A DNA stretch of 64,000 bases. It comes from Bradyrhizobium zhanjiangense (GTDB lineage: Bacteria > Pseudomonadota > Alphaproteobacteria > Rhizobiales > Xanthobacteraceae). Below, piece after piece: positions 52,586-60,993 of the stretch. The position numbers and the translations under genes were made by a program. The stretch spans positions 9,278,023 to 9,342,022 of the forward strand of contig NZ_CP022221.1 in assembly GCF_004114935.1 (NCBI RefSeq). Reading direction: 5' to 3'. Positions within the stretch are counted from its first letter, which is position 1. Every line of letters starts with the position of its first letter. The notes under the pieces are model-generated. The model was not told the origin of the DNA. It made no database searches and saw only the letters and a list, made by a program, of their open reading frames with translations.

Positions 52586-52682
52586 ACCGCATTTCTTGAA
52601 CCGGCTTCGCTCCCATTCTCTCCTCGTTGTTCTGGACCAGCGAGCACCGATCCAGTATCTCCGCGCGAGTGCAGACCCAAAC

Positions 52683-52711
52683 AAAAAGCCCGGCCAAACG
52701 GCCGGGCTTTT
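52683..52711. terminator. Bidirectional intrinsic terminator
   Basis: AAAAAGCCCGGCC, loop AAAC, then GGCCGGGCTTTT: a GC stem flanked by A and T tracts on both strands. It ends the minus-strand CarD transcript (stop at 52737) and can also stop reading from the cyo/reg side. Confidence 0.88.
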
Positions 52712-52736
52712 GATCTCTTGCAATCGACGGAGGCGC

Positions 52737-53738
52737 TTACGCGGCCTCGTCGGCGACGGTGGTATCGTCGCCATCGGTGTCGTCGGTATCGCCCTCGGCA
52801 TCCGAATCGGCTTCGCCGTCGGCGGCTTCCGCCTTGGCGTTGGCGCGGCGCGGGCTCTTGGCGAGCTGGGCCTCGATCTCCTTGACCGCTTCGGTCTCGG
52901 TCGAGTGCTGCACCACCGCGATCTCCCGGGAGAGACGATCGAGCGCCGCTTCATAGAGCTGGCGTTCGCTGTAGGACTGCTCCGGCTGCGACTCCGAGCG
53001 GTAGAGGTCGCGCACGACTTCCGCGATCGCGACGATGTCGCCCGAATTGATCTTTGCTTCGTATTCCTGGGCGCGGCGCGACCACATGGTGCGCTTGACG
53101 CGGGCGCGGCCCTTGAGCGTCTCCAGCGCCTTCTTGACCAGCGCCGGATCGGACAGCTTGCGCATGCCGACATTGGCGACCTTGGCGGTCGGAACGCGCA
53201 GCGTCATCTTGTCCTTGATGAAATTGATGACGAACAGCTCGAGCTTGGCACCGGCGATCTCCTGCTCCTCGATGGCCAGGATCTGGCCGACGCCGTGAGC
53301 GGGATAAACGACGAATTCGTTGGCCTTGAAGCCCTGACGCTGGGTCACGACCTTCTTTTCCTCGACCTTCGGCGCAGCAGCGGGCTTGGCGGCCGGCTTG
53401 GCAGCGGCAGGAGCCTTGGCATGAGCAGCAGCAACGGGAGCCTTCGGCGCGGCGGGCTTGGCAGCGTGAGCCTTCGCAGGATGAGCCTTGGCAGCAGCAG
53501 GCTTGGCGACGGTCGCTTTCGCGGCCGGTTTGGCAGTCTTGTTAGGCATTGCGCTTCTTTTGTTCTTCGAGGACTTTGCAGCCGGCGCCTTCGTCGCGGT
53601 CCGACCCTTGGATGCGCTACGGCTGGCCGCGGCGACTTTTTTGGCCTCCTTATGGGAAGCCCTCGCTGAAGTACTCTTTTTACGCGTTTTCTGTGACACA
53701 GCCTGCGCGCGGAAAACTGCCACGCCCCTGTTCGACAT
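52737..53738 (-). CDS. CarD-family regulator with histone-like N-terminal tail
   Basis: The protein of up to 333 residues has three parts. Residues 1-130 are Lys/Ala/Pro-rich (repeats of AAKPAAKPAA, KAHPAKAHAAK), like a histone H1 tail. Residues 137-290 are the CarD/CdnL domain (FKANEFVVYPAHGVGQILAIEEQEI, WSRRAQEYEAKINSGDIVAIAEVVRDLYR), which binds RNA polymerase beta. The end is acidic (DGEADSDAEGDTDD). ATG 53549 would give a 270-residue form, but the sequence upstream of it has the same basic composition, so I keep ATG 53738. Neither start has a clear Shine-Dalgarno. Confidence 0.85.
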   Translation of the reverse strand: MSNRGVAVFRAQAVSQKTRKKSTSARASHKEAKKVAAASRSASKGRTATKAPAAKSSKNKRSAMPNKTAKPAAKATVAKPAAAKAHPAKAHAAKPAAPKAPVAAAHAKAPAAAKPAAKPAAAPKVEEKKVVTQRQGFKANEFVVYPAHGVGQILAIEEQEIAGAKLELFVINFIKDKMTLRVPTAKVANVGMRKLSDPALVKKALETLKGRARVKRTMWSRRAQEYEAKINSGDIVAIAEVVRDLYRSESQPEQSYSERQLYEAALDRLSREIAVVQHSTETEAVKEIEAQLAKSPRRANAKAEAADGEADSDAEGDTDDTDGDDTTVADEAA

Positions 53739-53895
53739 TTGGTTTCACGGGAACCCAGAGGGGCCAACGGGGCTGACGGGGTTCGGCTTAATGTGCCCAA
53801 TATAGCACATTTCCCGCAAAAATCAATGATTTAGGGGTCTTTGAGGGCTGGTTTTCGGCGCCAGCGCCGCTATTAGGGTTAAGTTTGGGCCCTAA

Positions 53896-54234
53896 TTAGT
53901 CTCCCGAGCCCGGGTTCGGAGAAAAATATTTCTCGAACTTGCCTTCCATGCCGTCGAATTCCTTGGCATCGGCGGGTGATTCTTTCTTCTGGGTGATGTT
54001 CGGCCAGCTCTTGGCATAGTCGGCGTTGACCTGGAGCCACTTTTCCAGGCCCGGTTCCGTGTCCGGCTTGATGGCGTCGGCGGGGCATTCCGGCTCGCAC
54101 ACGCCGCAGTCGATGCACTCGTCGGGATGGATGACGAGCATGTTGTCACCCTCGTAGAAGCAGTCGACCGGGCAGACCTCGACGCAGTCGGTGTACTTGC
54201 ACTTGATGCAGTTTTCAGTGACGACGTAAGTCAT
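53896..54234 (-). CDS. fdxA: Seven-iron ferredoxin
   Basis: The 112-residue ferredoxin has cysteine groups [19 protein letters not shown] (3Fe-4S plus shared) and [17 protein letters not shown] (4Fe-4S), the FdxA pattern, with an extended C-terminus. It carries electrons at low potential in the cytosol. It is in the conserved order helicase, S4 protein, fdxA, carD. Confidence 0.93.
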   Translation of the reverse strand: MTYVVTENCIKCKYTDCVEVCPVDCFYEGDNMLVIHPDECIDCGVCEPECPADAIKPDTEPGLEKWLQVNADYAKSWPNITQKKESPADAKEFDGMEGKFEKYFSPNPGSGD

Positions 54235-54366
54235 CCAACGCTCCGAAAAGCTCTTTTAAAAGTCGCGGCTTGCGTAGCGCGGATGGCCCGGCGCTGCAAG
54301 GTCGGCAACAGCCGATCATGACACTTGTGTGCGTTTGATCGGCCAAGAAATGAATACAAAGCGCAA

Positions 54367-54636
54367 TTAATTGCGCTCGACTAGCTCTTCATAGAGCACG
54401 CGGGCCGAGGCGGCATCGCCGCGGCGTTCGCTGAAGGCGGTGACCTTCAAGACGCGCACGGTGCGATCGAGCGCGATGGTGAGGACATCGCCGATCTTGA
54501 TCGCATGCCCCGGCGACGTCTCGCGTGCGCCGTTGACGCGAACATGGCCGGTGACGACCAGCTCAGCGGCGGAGGTGCGCGCCTTCACCACCCGGGCGTG
54601 CCACAGCCATTTGTCGATGCGCTGCCGCTCGGTCGT
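54367..54636 (-). CDS. S4-domain RNA-binding protein, apparent ACG start
   Basis: The S4 motif ERQRIDKWLWHARVVKARTS needs reading frame upstream of the first usual start codon (GTG 54591), which would cut it in half. Reading back, the frame has no ATG, GTG or TTG before an in-frame stop at 54670-54672. ACG at 54634-54636 stands seven bases after a strong Shine-Dalgarno (GAAGGAG), the expected spacing, so ACG is the likely start, giving 89 residues. The protein resembles Hsp15-type RNA-binding proteins, which bind stalled ribosomal RNA. It follows the helicase stop by four bases. Confidence 0.75.
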   Translation of the reverse strand, partial: TTERQRIDKWLWHARVVKARTSAAELVVTGHVRVNGARETSPGHAIKIGDVLTIALDRTVRVLKVTAFSERRGDAASARVLYEELVERN

Positions 54637-54640
54637 AGGA

Positions 54641-57600
54641 TTACTCCTTCCGGCCGGACAGCTGCTCTTTCAGCGCGGCGAGCTTGGCGAAGGGCGAGTT
54701 CGGATCGACCGGACGATCGCGTTCGCGCGGATTCGCGCTGGAGGCATAGGGACGCAGCGACGGACCGGACTCACGGTCGCGGCGGTCGCGGCCCTTGTCG
54801 CGGTCGCGGCCACGATGCTCGCGACCCTTGTCGCGATCGCCGCCGAACTTGCCCTTGTTGTCGCGGTCCTTGCCCTGGAAGCTGCGATTCCTATCCTCGC
54901 GGCGATCACCGCCCTCGCCACCTTCACGCGGCTTGCGAAAATCCTTAGCCCCATCGCGGCGATGACCACCATGGCGATGGCGCTCGCCGCGTTTCTCGCC
55001 GTCGGCTGACTGCGCTGCTTCGCCCGGCGCGGCCGTCGCGCCCTCTGCAGCCGCCTGCGGACGGTGATGGTGACGCTGATGGCGATGGCGCTCGTGGCGC
55101 GGCTTGCGGTCCTCGTGACGGCCGCCGGGACGCCAGACCTCGACGAGCTCGGGCTCCGCCGCAGCCTCAGGCGCGGCAGCGTCGGGCGATACGGCAGCTT
55201 CCGTTGCCGCGGTCGCGGCGGCAGCGGCTTCGAGGCCGGCAGCCTCCGCCGGCGCAGCGGTCTCTTCCGCCGGCGGCGCGATGCCGGGGGCATCTTCGGG
55301 CGTGACGGGAGCCTCGGGCGATGCTTCCAGCGCCGACTCCGCCGGCGCGGCCTCGTCCTGCGGTTCCACGCCGGGCGCGTCTTCGACGGTGACGGGTTCA
55401 GCGGCGGCATCCGTGGAGGATGCCTCCGCGGGCAGACCCGCAACGGCCTCCGCCGCGGTCTCGGTCGAGGTCTCCGCGCTGCCCTCGACGGGCGGCATCT
55501 CTGCCGCGATGGTCTCGGTCACCACAGGCTTCTGCGGCAGCGGCGGACGCTTCTCCATGCGATAGCCGAGCGCGCGCAGCACGGACGCAAAATCCTCGCC
55601 GGCCGATCCCGTGAGCGAGGTCATCGCCTGCGTCACCACGAAGCTGCGGCCGTCGAATGCGCCGGCGGGCTTTTCGCCGGGCGAATTCTCGCGCCAGGCC
55701 AGCGCCGGGCGGATCAGATCGGCAAGCCGCTCCAAAATGTCGACGCGCACGGCGCGCTCGCCGGCCTGCTTGTAGCCGAGCACACGATAGGCATCGCGCG
55801 GCAGCTGCTTGTCGACCGGGAACGAGGTGCGGCCCGACGATGCCAGATGCTGCGCGCCCGAGAGCGCGGAGAGATCGACATTGTCCTGCTTCAGCGCCCA
55901 GAGCAGCGCGGCCAGCGCACGCGCGGCGGGCTTGAGCAGGCCGGGGAAATAGATGTGATAGGCGCCGAAGCGGACGCCATATTTGCGCAGGACCGCGCGC
56001 GAGGGCTGATCGAGATCCTTCAGCTCGTTCGCGATTCTGGGACGCTCGAGCACGCCGAGCGCCTCGACCAGCTGATAAGCGATGCCGCGGGCGATGCCGG
56101 TGACATCCTCGGCCTTCGACAGCTCGAACATCGGCCCGAGCAGCTTTTCGATATGCGTCTTGAGCCAGAGCTCGAGCCGCGCCTGCACTTTTTCACGCGG
56201 GCCGCCGGTCAATCTCTCGTCGGAGATGATACGGATGCGCGGATGCAGCGCGTCGTCGGCGGCAGACAGGCGCGCCACGGCATCGCCGGTCCAGCGGATG
56301 ATGCCTTCCGAGGTCAGCACGAACTGCTCGTCCGGCGCGTTGCCCAGCTTCTCGGCGCGCGTGTTGATCTCGCCGGCGAGCACCGCTTGCGCTGCAGCCT
56401 GCAAGGCTTTCGCATCGGAGCCGGCTTCCGCCACGTCCGGTGCAAAGGTGAAGCCGTCGAGGCGGCCGATGACATGGCCTTCGACGATGACTTCGCCGGT
56501 CTTGCCGATTTCAGTATTCAAGCTCGTGTTCTCCCGCAGGCGGCGCATCAATACACTGGTCCGGCGATCAACGAAACGCTCAGTCAAGCGTTCATGGAGC
56601 GCATCCGATAATTTATTTTCGACCTCCCGCGCGATCCCCTGCCAGCGTTCGGGGTCTTTCAGCCAGTCCGGGCGGTTGGCGACGAAGGTCCAGGTGCGAA
56701 TCTGCGCGATCCGGGCCGACAGCGTGTCGATGTCGCCGTCGATGCGGTCGGCCTGGTCGACCTGGGCGGCGAACCAGGCATCGGGGACGCATCCCTTCTG
56801 CATCAGGAAGCCGTAGAGCGTCGTCACCAGCTCAGCATGGGCGGCCGGCGACAGCTTTCGGTAATCGGGGACCTGGCAGGCCTCCCAGAGGCGTTCCACG
56901 GCGTCTTTGCCATGCGCGATATCGCGCACCTCGCCGTCGCGGGCGGCGTGGTCGAGCACGCGCATGTCCTCGGCAACAGGCGCGCGCGTCAGCGCCTCGT
57001 GCCCCGGAGGTAAGTTCAAGGACACCTGGAGCGCGCCGAGCGAGGAGAAATCCAGCTTCGAGTTGCGCCATTGCAGCATCTTCACGGCATCGAAGGTGTG
57101 GTTCTGTAGCGCGTTGACGAGCTCGGGCTCGAACGGCGCGCAGCGGCCGGTGGTGCCGAAGGTGCCGTTGCGCGTGGCGCGGCCGGCGCGGCCGGCGACC
57201 TGCGCGAACTCGGCCGGCGTCAGCCTGCGGAACTGGTAGCCGTCGAACTTGCGGTCGGAAGCGAAGGCGACGTGGTCGACGTCGAGATTGAGGCCCATGC
57301 CGACGGCGTCGGTGGCGACGAGATAGTCGACATCGCCGTTCTGGAACATCGCCACTTGCGCGTTGCGCGTGCGAGGGCTGAGCGATCCCAGCACCACGGC
57401 GGCGCCGCCATGCTGGCGGCGGATCAGCTCGGCGATGGCGTAGACCTCGTCGGCCGAGAACGCGACGATGGCGGTGCGGCGCGGCTGGCGCGTGATCTTG
57501 CGGTCGCCGGCGAATTCGAGGCTCGACAGGCGCGGCCGCGTGATCATGGACACGCCCGGCAACAGCCGCTCGATGATCGGGCGCATCGTGGCAGCGCCGA

Positions 57601-58003
57601 GCAGCAGCGTCTCGTCGCGGCCGCGGCGGTTGAGGATGCGGTCGGTGAAGACGTGGCCGCGTTCGAGGTCAGAAGCGATCTGGACCTCGTCGATGGCGAG
57701 GAACGACACATCGAGGTCGCGCGGCATCGCCTCGACGGTCGAGACCCAATAGCGCGGCTTCTTCGGCTTGATCTTCTCCTCGCCGGTGACGAGCGCGACG
57801 CTCTCTGGCCCCGCGCGATCGGCGATCTTGTTGTAGACCTCGCGCGCCAACAGGCGCAGCGGCAGCCCGATCATGCCGGAGGGATGCGCCAGCATCCGCT
57901 CGATGGCGAGATGGGTCTTGCCGGTGTTGGTCGGACCGAGCACCGCAGTGACGCCGGCGCCGGGCGCGCGCTCGGAAGCGAAGGGGGAGGGAGAGAAAGC
58001 CAT
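54641..58003 (-). CDS. Suv3-like DEAD/helicase-domain protein with long disordered tail
   Basis: The 1120-residue protein has a superfamily 2 core at residues 1-330: Walker A GPTNTGKTH, DEVQ box (FLAIDEVQIASD), LGAATM, and motif VI QVAGRAGR near 268. A helical Suv3-like middle follows. Residues 850-1000 are Ala/Pro/Glu-rich, and the end is Arg/Asp/Gly-rich (REDRNRSFQGKDRDNKGKFG), likely RNA-binding and unstructured. ATG 58003 gives the usual start just before the ATP motif. The role is probably RNA unwinding. Confidence 0.88.
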   Translation of the reverse strand: MAFSPSPFASERAPGAGVTAVLGPTNTGKTHLAIERMLAHPSGMIGLPLRLLAREVYNKIADRAGPESVALVTGEEKIKPKKPRYWVSTVEAMPRDLDVSFLAIDEVQIASDLERGHVFTDRILNRRGRDETLLLGAATMRPIIERLLPGVSMITRPRLSSLEFAGDRKITRQPRRTAIVAFSADEVYAIAELIRRQHGGAAVVLGSLSPRTRNAQVAMFQNGDVDYLVATDAVGMGLNLDVDHVAFASDRKFDGYQFRRLTPAEFAQVAGRAGRATRNGTFGTTGRCAPFEPELVNALQNHTFDAVKMLQWRNSKLDFSSLGALQVSLNLPPGHEALTRAPVAEDMRVLDHAARDGEVRDIAHGKDAVERLWEACQVPDYRKLSPAAHAELVTTLYGFLMQKGCVPDAWFAAQVDQADRIDGDIDTLSARIAQIRTWTFVANRPDWLKDPERWQGIAREVENKLSDALHERLTERFVDRRTSVLMRRLRENTSLNTEIGKTGEVIVEGHVIGRLDGFTFAPDVAEAGSDAKALQAAAQAVLAGEINTRAEKLGNAPDEQFVLTSEGIIRWTGDAVARLSAADDALHPRIRIISDERLTGGPREKVQARLELWLKTHIEKLLGPMFELSKAEDVTGIARGIAYQLVEALGVLERPRIANELKDLDQPSRAVLRKYGVRFGAYHIYFPGLLKPAARALAALLWALKQDNVDLSALSGAQHLASSGRTSFPVDKQLPRDAYRVLGYKQAGERAVRVDILERLADLIRPALAWRENSPGEKPAGAFDGRSFVVTQAMTSLTGSAGEDFASVLRALGYRMEKRPPLPQKPVVTETIAAEMPPVEGSAETSTETAAEAVAGLPAEASSTDAAAEPVTVEDAPGVEPQDEAAPAESALEASPEAPVTPEDAPGIAPPAEETAAPAEAAGLEAAAAATAATEAAVSPDAAAPEAAAEPELVEVWRPGGRHEDRKPRHERHRHQRHHHRPQAAAEGATAAPGEAAQSADGEKRGERHRHGGHRRDGAKDFRKPREGGEGGDRREDRNRSFQGKDRDNKGKFGGDRDKGREHRGRDRDKGRDRRDRESGPSLRPYASSANPRERDRPVDPNSPFAKLAALKEQLSGRKE

Positions 58004-58080
58004 ATCCAGGGATTAGGTAGTGGCGATTTGGGCGAATGTCAGTGCCGTTTTGGGGCGGGAGCGCGAAGCGCTTGAAAGTC

Positions 58081-58213
58081 ACCTCGCCCCGCTTGCGGGG
58101 AGAGGTCGGCGCGAAGCGCCGGGTGAGGGGGGCTCTCCGCGAGTCGAACTGTCACCGTTTTCGCGGATGCAGCCCCTCACCCCAACCCTCTCCCCGTAAG
58201 AACGGGGAGAGGG
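58081..58213. repeat. Inverted repeat, ACCTCGCCCCGC/CCCTCTCCCCG type
   Basis: Two hairpins (CCCCGCTTGCGGGG at 58087 and CTCTCCCCGTAAGAACGGGGAGAG at 58188) and opposed GGTGAGGGG/CCCCTCACC segments form a cross-shaped structure. It is related to 59781-59930. Confidence 0.7.
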
Positions 58214-58571
58214 AGAAGAGAGAGCTCCCCAAACCTCGCGCAACTGTCTCACTTTGCGACGCTTTTCCCGTTGGCCTTAAGCTTCGGAACGACTCTAGAA
58301 CGAATCGCGGCCGAATCGCTGACTCCCTGATGAGTCCTGTTCCGTTCACGCAACATGTCGCGGGACTCGTGTTGATTGTGCACTAGATGGAGTTTTGCCC
58401 GATCGCACAAGCGAGGTTTCGGCGGCGGGTTTCTTAAAATTGGGGATGGCGCGGAGTCGAATCAGAATCGGGCGGGAGTCAAATGGATTCCCGTCTCGCC
58501 GGCCTGCAAAACAAAAAGTGCGAAAACAACCCCATGCACAGTAGCATGTCATTGAATTTACACACTTTCTT
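58214..58571. other. Gene-free stretch with no recognised feature
   Basis: I see no supported gene here. It includes TTTTGCCCGATCGCACAAGC and an ATCGGGCGGGAGTCAAATGG segment whose core also appears after rpmB near 60412. The last 60 bases are AT-richer and end just before the next inverted repeat. Confidence 0.5.
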
Positions 58572-58727
58572 ACCCTCCCCTGGAGGGGAAGGGTCGGCGC
58601 ACATGGAGCGCAGCGAAATGCGCGACGGGGTGGGGTGATCTCTCCCCACGGGCACTGTTCGTGTGGAGAGATCACCCCACCCCGCTCGCGCTACGCGCGA
58701 TCGACCCTCCCCCTCCAGGGGAGGGTG
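58572..58727. repeat. Long inverted repeat, ACCCTCCCCTGGAGGGG family, copy 2
   Basis: The outer arms ACCCTCCCCTGGAGGGGAAG and the segment ending TCCAGGGGAGGGT, plus inner arms GGGGTGGGGTGATCTCTCC / GGAGAGATCACCCCACCCC, make a nested hairpin. It is related to 7378-7608 and ends at the stop of the DUF3108 gene. Confidence 0.75.
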
Positions 58728-58732
58728 AAGGC

Positions 58733-59596
58733 TTATTGCGTCTTCGCGACGCGCGGCGGCTGGGGGGAGGTGATGAAGCTGGTCGCTTCCAGCATGGCCG
58801 GCCCCAGCGGCGTCGGCACTTTCAGCCAGAACGGGACCAGGATGCGCGTGCCCGCCACCGGCGCGAACGCGATCTCGATGTTGCGCTGGGCGGCGAGGTA
58901 TTTGATCACGGGGCGGTCGGGGATGTAGCCGGCGACAGGCACGAAATAGAGCGCGCAAACCACGACCGGGCCACGATAGCCCTTCTCCGCCTTCACGCTC
59001 TCCATGCGCTTGAAATCGAGTTTGAGATCGTAGCGCATGCGGCCGTCGAACACGGGCGCGGCGTTGTGGCAGGCCTCCGGCGAGACGGGATCGCCGGTGC
59101 CGGGCACGCGCAGCAGCGAGGCCGTCATCGGGTCCCAGACGCCGCGGCGATGCGCCTCGGTGACGACGATGCGGTCCGGATCGACCGGCGGCTCCGGCAG
59201 GATCGCGAACTCCTTCACATTGCCCTTGTCGAGCGTGATGCGGATCTCTTCGGTCTTCTTCGAGGTGGTGGTTGAGGCCTGATAGCCGGTCGCAACCAGC
59301 GCGCCGTTGACGACGCGGCCTTGGCTAGCGCCGGTGCCGGACCCGCCCGTGAACGACTTCAAGATCCCGGTGGTGCCGCCGGAGGCCGCGGCCGCGAACA
59401 CGTCGTCCTGGATGTCGATGTTCCAGGCGCCCCTGCCGACGGGAATGCCCGCCAGCGACGCCTCATACTGCGCCTCGAGCTTGCCCTGCGCCGCTACAGG
59501 CTCGGCCGCCCACGCCACGGCGAGGCCGCACAGGGCCGCCAGGGCCAGCTGGCCGGCAGAGCGCCGCCGGGGCGAAACGGGGGACGAGGTGGGCAC
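58733..59596 (-). CDS. DUF3108 exported protein
   Basis: The 287-residue protein has a signal sequence (GQLALAALCGLAVAWAAEPVAA) after arginines, then a DUF3108 core starting KLEAQYEASLAGIPVGRGAWNIDI. It has the YDLKLDFKRME region and CALYFVPVAGYIPDRPVIKYL. GTG 59596 is preferred because GGAAAG lies just upstream; TTG 59620 is the alternative. The family is periplasmic and its function unknown. Confidence 0.8.
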   Translation of the reverse strand: MPTSSPVSPRRRSAGQLALAALCGLAVAWAAEPVAAQGKLEAQYEASLAGIPVGRGAWNIDIQDDVFAAAASGGTTGILKSFTGGSGTGASQGRVVNGALVATGYQASTTTSKKTEEIRITLDKGNVKEFAILPEPPVDPDRIVVTEAHRRGVWDPMTASLLRVPGTGDPVSPEACHNAAPVFDGRMRYDLKLDFKRMESVKAEKGYRGPVVVCALYFVPVAGYIPDRPVIKYLAAQRNIEIAFAPVAGTRILVPFWLKVPTPLGPAMLEATSFITSPQPPRVAKTQ

Positions 59597-59780
59597 GAAG
59601 CTTTCCAATCGGGGCGCCAAGTGATGCGTTACTTAAGCCGAAATCGGCGGCAGGCAATGCGTCCGGGCGCGCAGACGCGGAACTCCACCGGATTCTTCCG
59701 GCGCGATTACGCCCTTTATGTGATGGTAAGGCGTTCCGATCATTGCCGTTTTGGTGATTGGGGAGCCGCGGGCTCCGACT

Positions 59781-59930
59781 CCTCTCCCGCTTGCGGGAGA
59801 GGTCGCGCGCAGCGCGGGTGAGGGCTCTCTCCTCTTGGGGGCTCTCTTTGGAGGCACCACCCGTGATAACGACTGTCCCTCCGCGGAGGCACCCCCTCCC
59901 CAACCCTCCCCCGCAGGCGGGAGAGGGGGC
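59781..59930. repeat. Inverted repeat, CCTCTCCCGC/GCGGGAGAGG type
   Basis: CCTCTCCCGCTTGCGGGAGAGG (59781) is itself a hairpin and is opposed by CCCTCCCCCGCAGGCGGGAGAGGG ending near 59927. GGGTGAGGG faces the CCCC-rich half. It lies in the 497-base gap upstream of rpmB. Confidence 0.7.
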
Positions 59931-59970
59931 GCACCACCGCCGGGGCGGGCACGAAACCTGCCCCAAATCC

Positions 59971-59999
59971 TTGACTACCCGCCCCTTCCCCCCTATACG
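59971..59999 (+). promoter_or_regulatory. Sigma-70-type promoter for rpmB
   Basis: TTGACT (59971-59976) and TATACG (59994-59999) are separated by exactly 17 bases, close to the housekeeping consensus, 95 bases before the rpmB start. It is the clearest promoter in the window. Confidence 0.75.
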
Positions 60000-60093
60000 T
60001 CCGCCCGCTCCCTGCAAGGACAGAGAATTCGCCCCCGTGGCGCCCAGAATGGCGGCCGCAACTCGTTGGGGGTTTAGGATAAGGATTTTTGCC

Positions 60094-60402
60094 ATGTCTC
60101 GCCGCTGCGAACTGACGGCCAAGGGCCCCCTCGTCGGCCACAAGGTCAGCCACTCCAACATCAAGACCAAGCGCCGCTTCCTGCCGAACCTCGTCAACGT
60201 GACGTTCATCTCGGAAGCCCTCGGCCGCAACGTGCGCCTGCGCGTCTCCACCACCGCGGTCAAGAGCGTCGACCACAATGGCGGCCTCGATGCCTTCCTG
60301 CTCAAGGCCAAGACCGACGCCCTGTCGCCGCGCGCCCTCGAGCTGAAGCGCGCCATCCAGAAGAAGGTCGGCGACACCGCGCCGGTCAAGAAGGCCAGCT
60401 AA
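60094..60402 (+). CDS. rpmB: Ribosomal protein L28
   Basis: The 102-residue protein starts [20 protein letters not shown] and continues [15 protein letters not shown], the L28 signature, with the alphaproteobacterial C-terminal extension. ATG 60094 follows AAGGA. The frame is open 336 bases further upstream, but that part reads through the repeat and the promoter. It is followed by a strong terminator. Confidence 0.97.
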   Translation: MSRRCELTAKGPLVGHKVSHSNIKTKRRFLPNLVNVTFISEALGRNVRLRVSTTAVKSVDHNGGLDAFLLKAKTDALSPRALELKRAIQKKVGDTAPVKKAS

Positions 60403-60471
60403 GTTTTTCAGAATCGGGCGGGGGCTAAGTTGCGTCGCGTGGCGTAGGCTTAGCCGGTAGAGTTTTGCGTT

Positions 60472-60501
60472 ACGGCCGGATCGGAAGATCCGGCCGTTTT
60501 T
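60472..60501 (+). terminator. Intrinsic terminator of rpmB
   Basis: ACGGCCGGATC, loop GGAA, GATCCGGCCGT, then five Ts (60497-60501): an 11-base perfect stem. It lies 69 bases after the rpmB stop. Confidence 0.92.
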
Positions 60502-60547
60502 GTTCTGAGAGGCCGAAAATTCGAACCGCGCAGGCTGCGACTACCGG

Positions 60548-60886
60548 TTACTTTAGCGCCTTAAGAAAAGAGGCTGGCTTATCGAACGTCTTTTCCACGG
60601 GGTATCGTTGGGCATTGAGGCGTATTTTTCTCATCGCCTCTGCCGTTGGATCGAGCCCAAGTCGATCAAATAGCATGAGCGTGTAAAGCAACACATCCGC
60701 AGCTTCCGCGGCCACACGGCTCCTATCGAGGCCATCGAGGTCATGGCCATCATGCTGCCATTGGAATATCTCCAGAAGCTCGCCGGCTTCGATGCTTACC
60801 GAAATCGCCAGATCTTTGGGGGTATGAAATCGGGACCAATTTCGGTCGTCTCTAAATTGGCGGAGCGCCTTAACGATCTCTTCCAT
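60548..60886 (-). CDS. MazG-like nucleotide pyrophosphohydrolase
   Basis: The 112-residue all-helical protein has the MazG/dCTPase-type metal motif: SVSIEAGELLEIFQW (EAGELLE, residues near 40) and AAEAADVLLYTLMLFDRLG (EAADVL, near 72), which together give the EEx...ExxD set. It should hydrolyse non-canonical or dNTP nucleotides to NMP. ATG 60886 with GGAGA upstream is chosen over GTG 60913. It faces away from the HARE/Nudix-like gene across 107 bases. It could be a housekeeping nucleotide cleaner or part of the adjacent accessory locus. Confidence 0.85.
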   Translation of the reverse strand: MEEIVKALRQFRDDRNWSRFHTPKDLAISVSIEAGELLEIFQWQHDGHDLDGLDRSRVAAEAADVLLYTLMLFDRLGLDPTAEAMRKIRLNAQRYPVEKTFDKPASFLKALK

Positions 60887-60993
60887 CGCTATCTCCGATT
60901 GCAGCCCTACCAAACCTATATTAATTCGCTGCCACTAGCGCTATGTTCCGCCTCAGGCCTTAATTTCCCGTTCCCAATCATTTGATCGCTTAA

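Noticed and set aside
53872..53896. Terminator after fdxA (ATTAGGG ... CCCTAAT)
   Set aside because: The 7-base arms have an 11-base loop and no T tract follows on the minus strand; too weak to list.
58214..58571. Small RNA or gene in the long gap before the DUF3108 gene
   Set aside because: No stable structure with terminator or coding pattern could be supported; recorded as empty.
59758..60402. Longer start for L28 adding over 110 residues
   Set aside because: The extra part reads through an inverted repeat and a clear -35/-10 promoter; L28 begins at ATG 60094.
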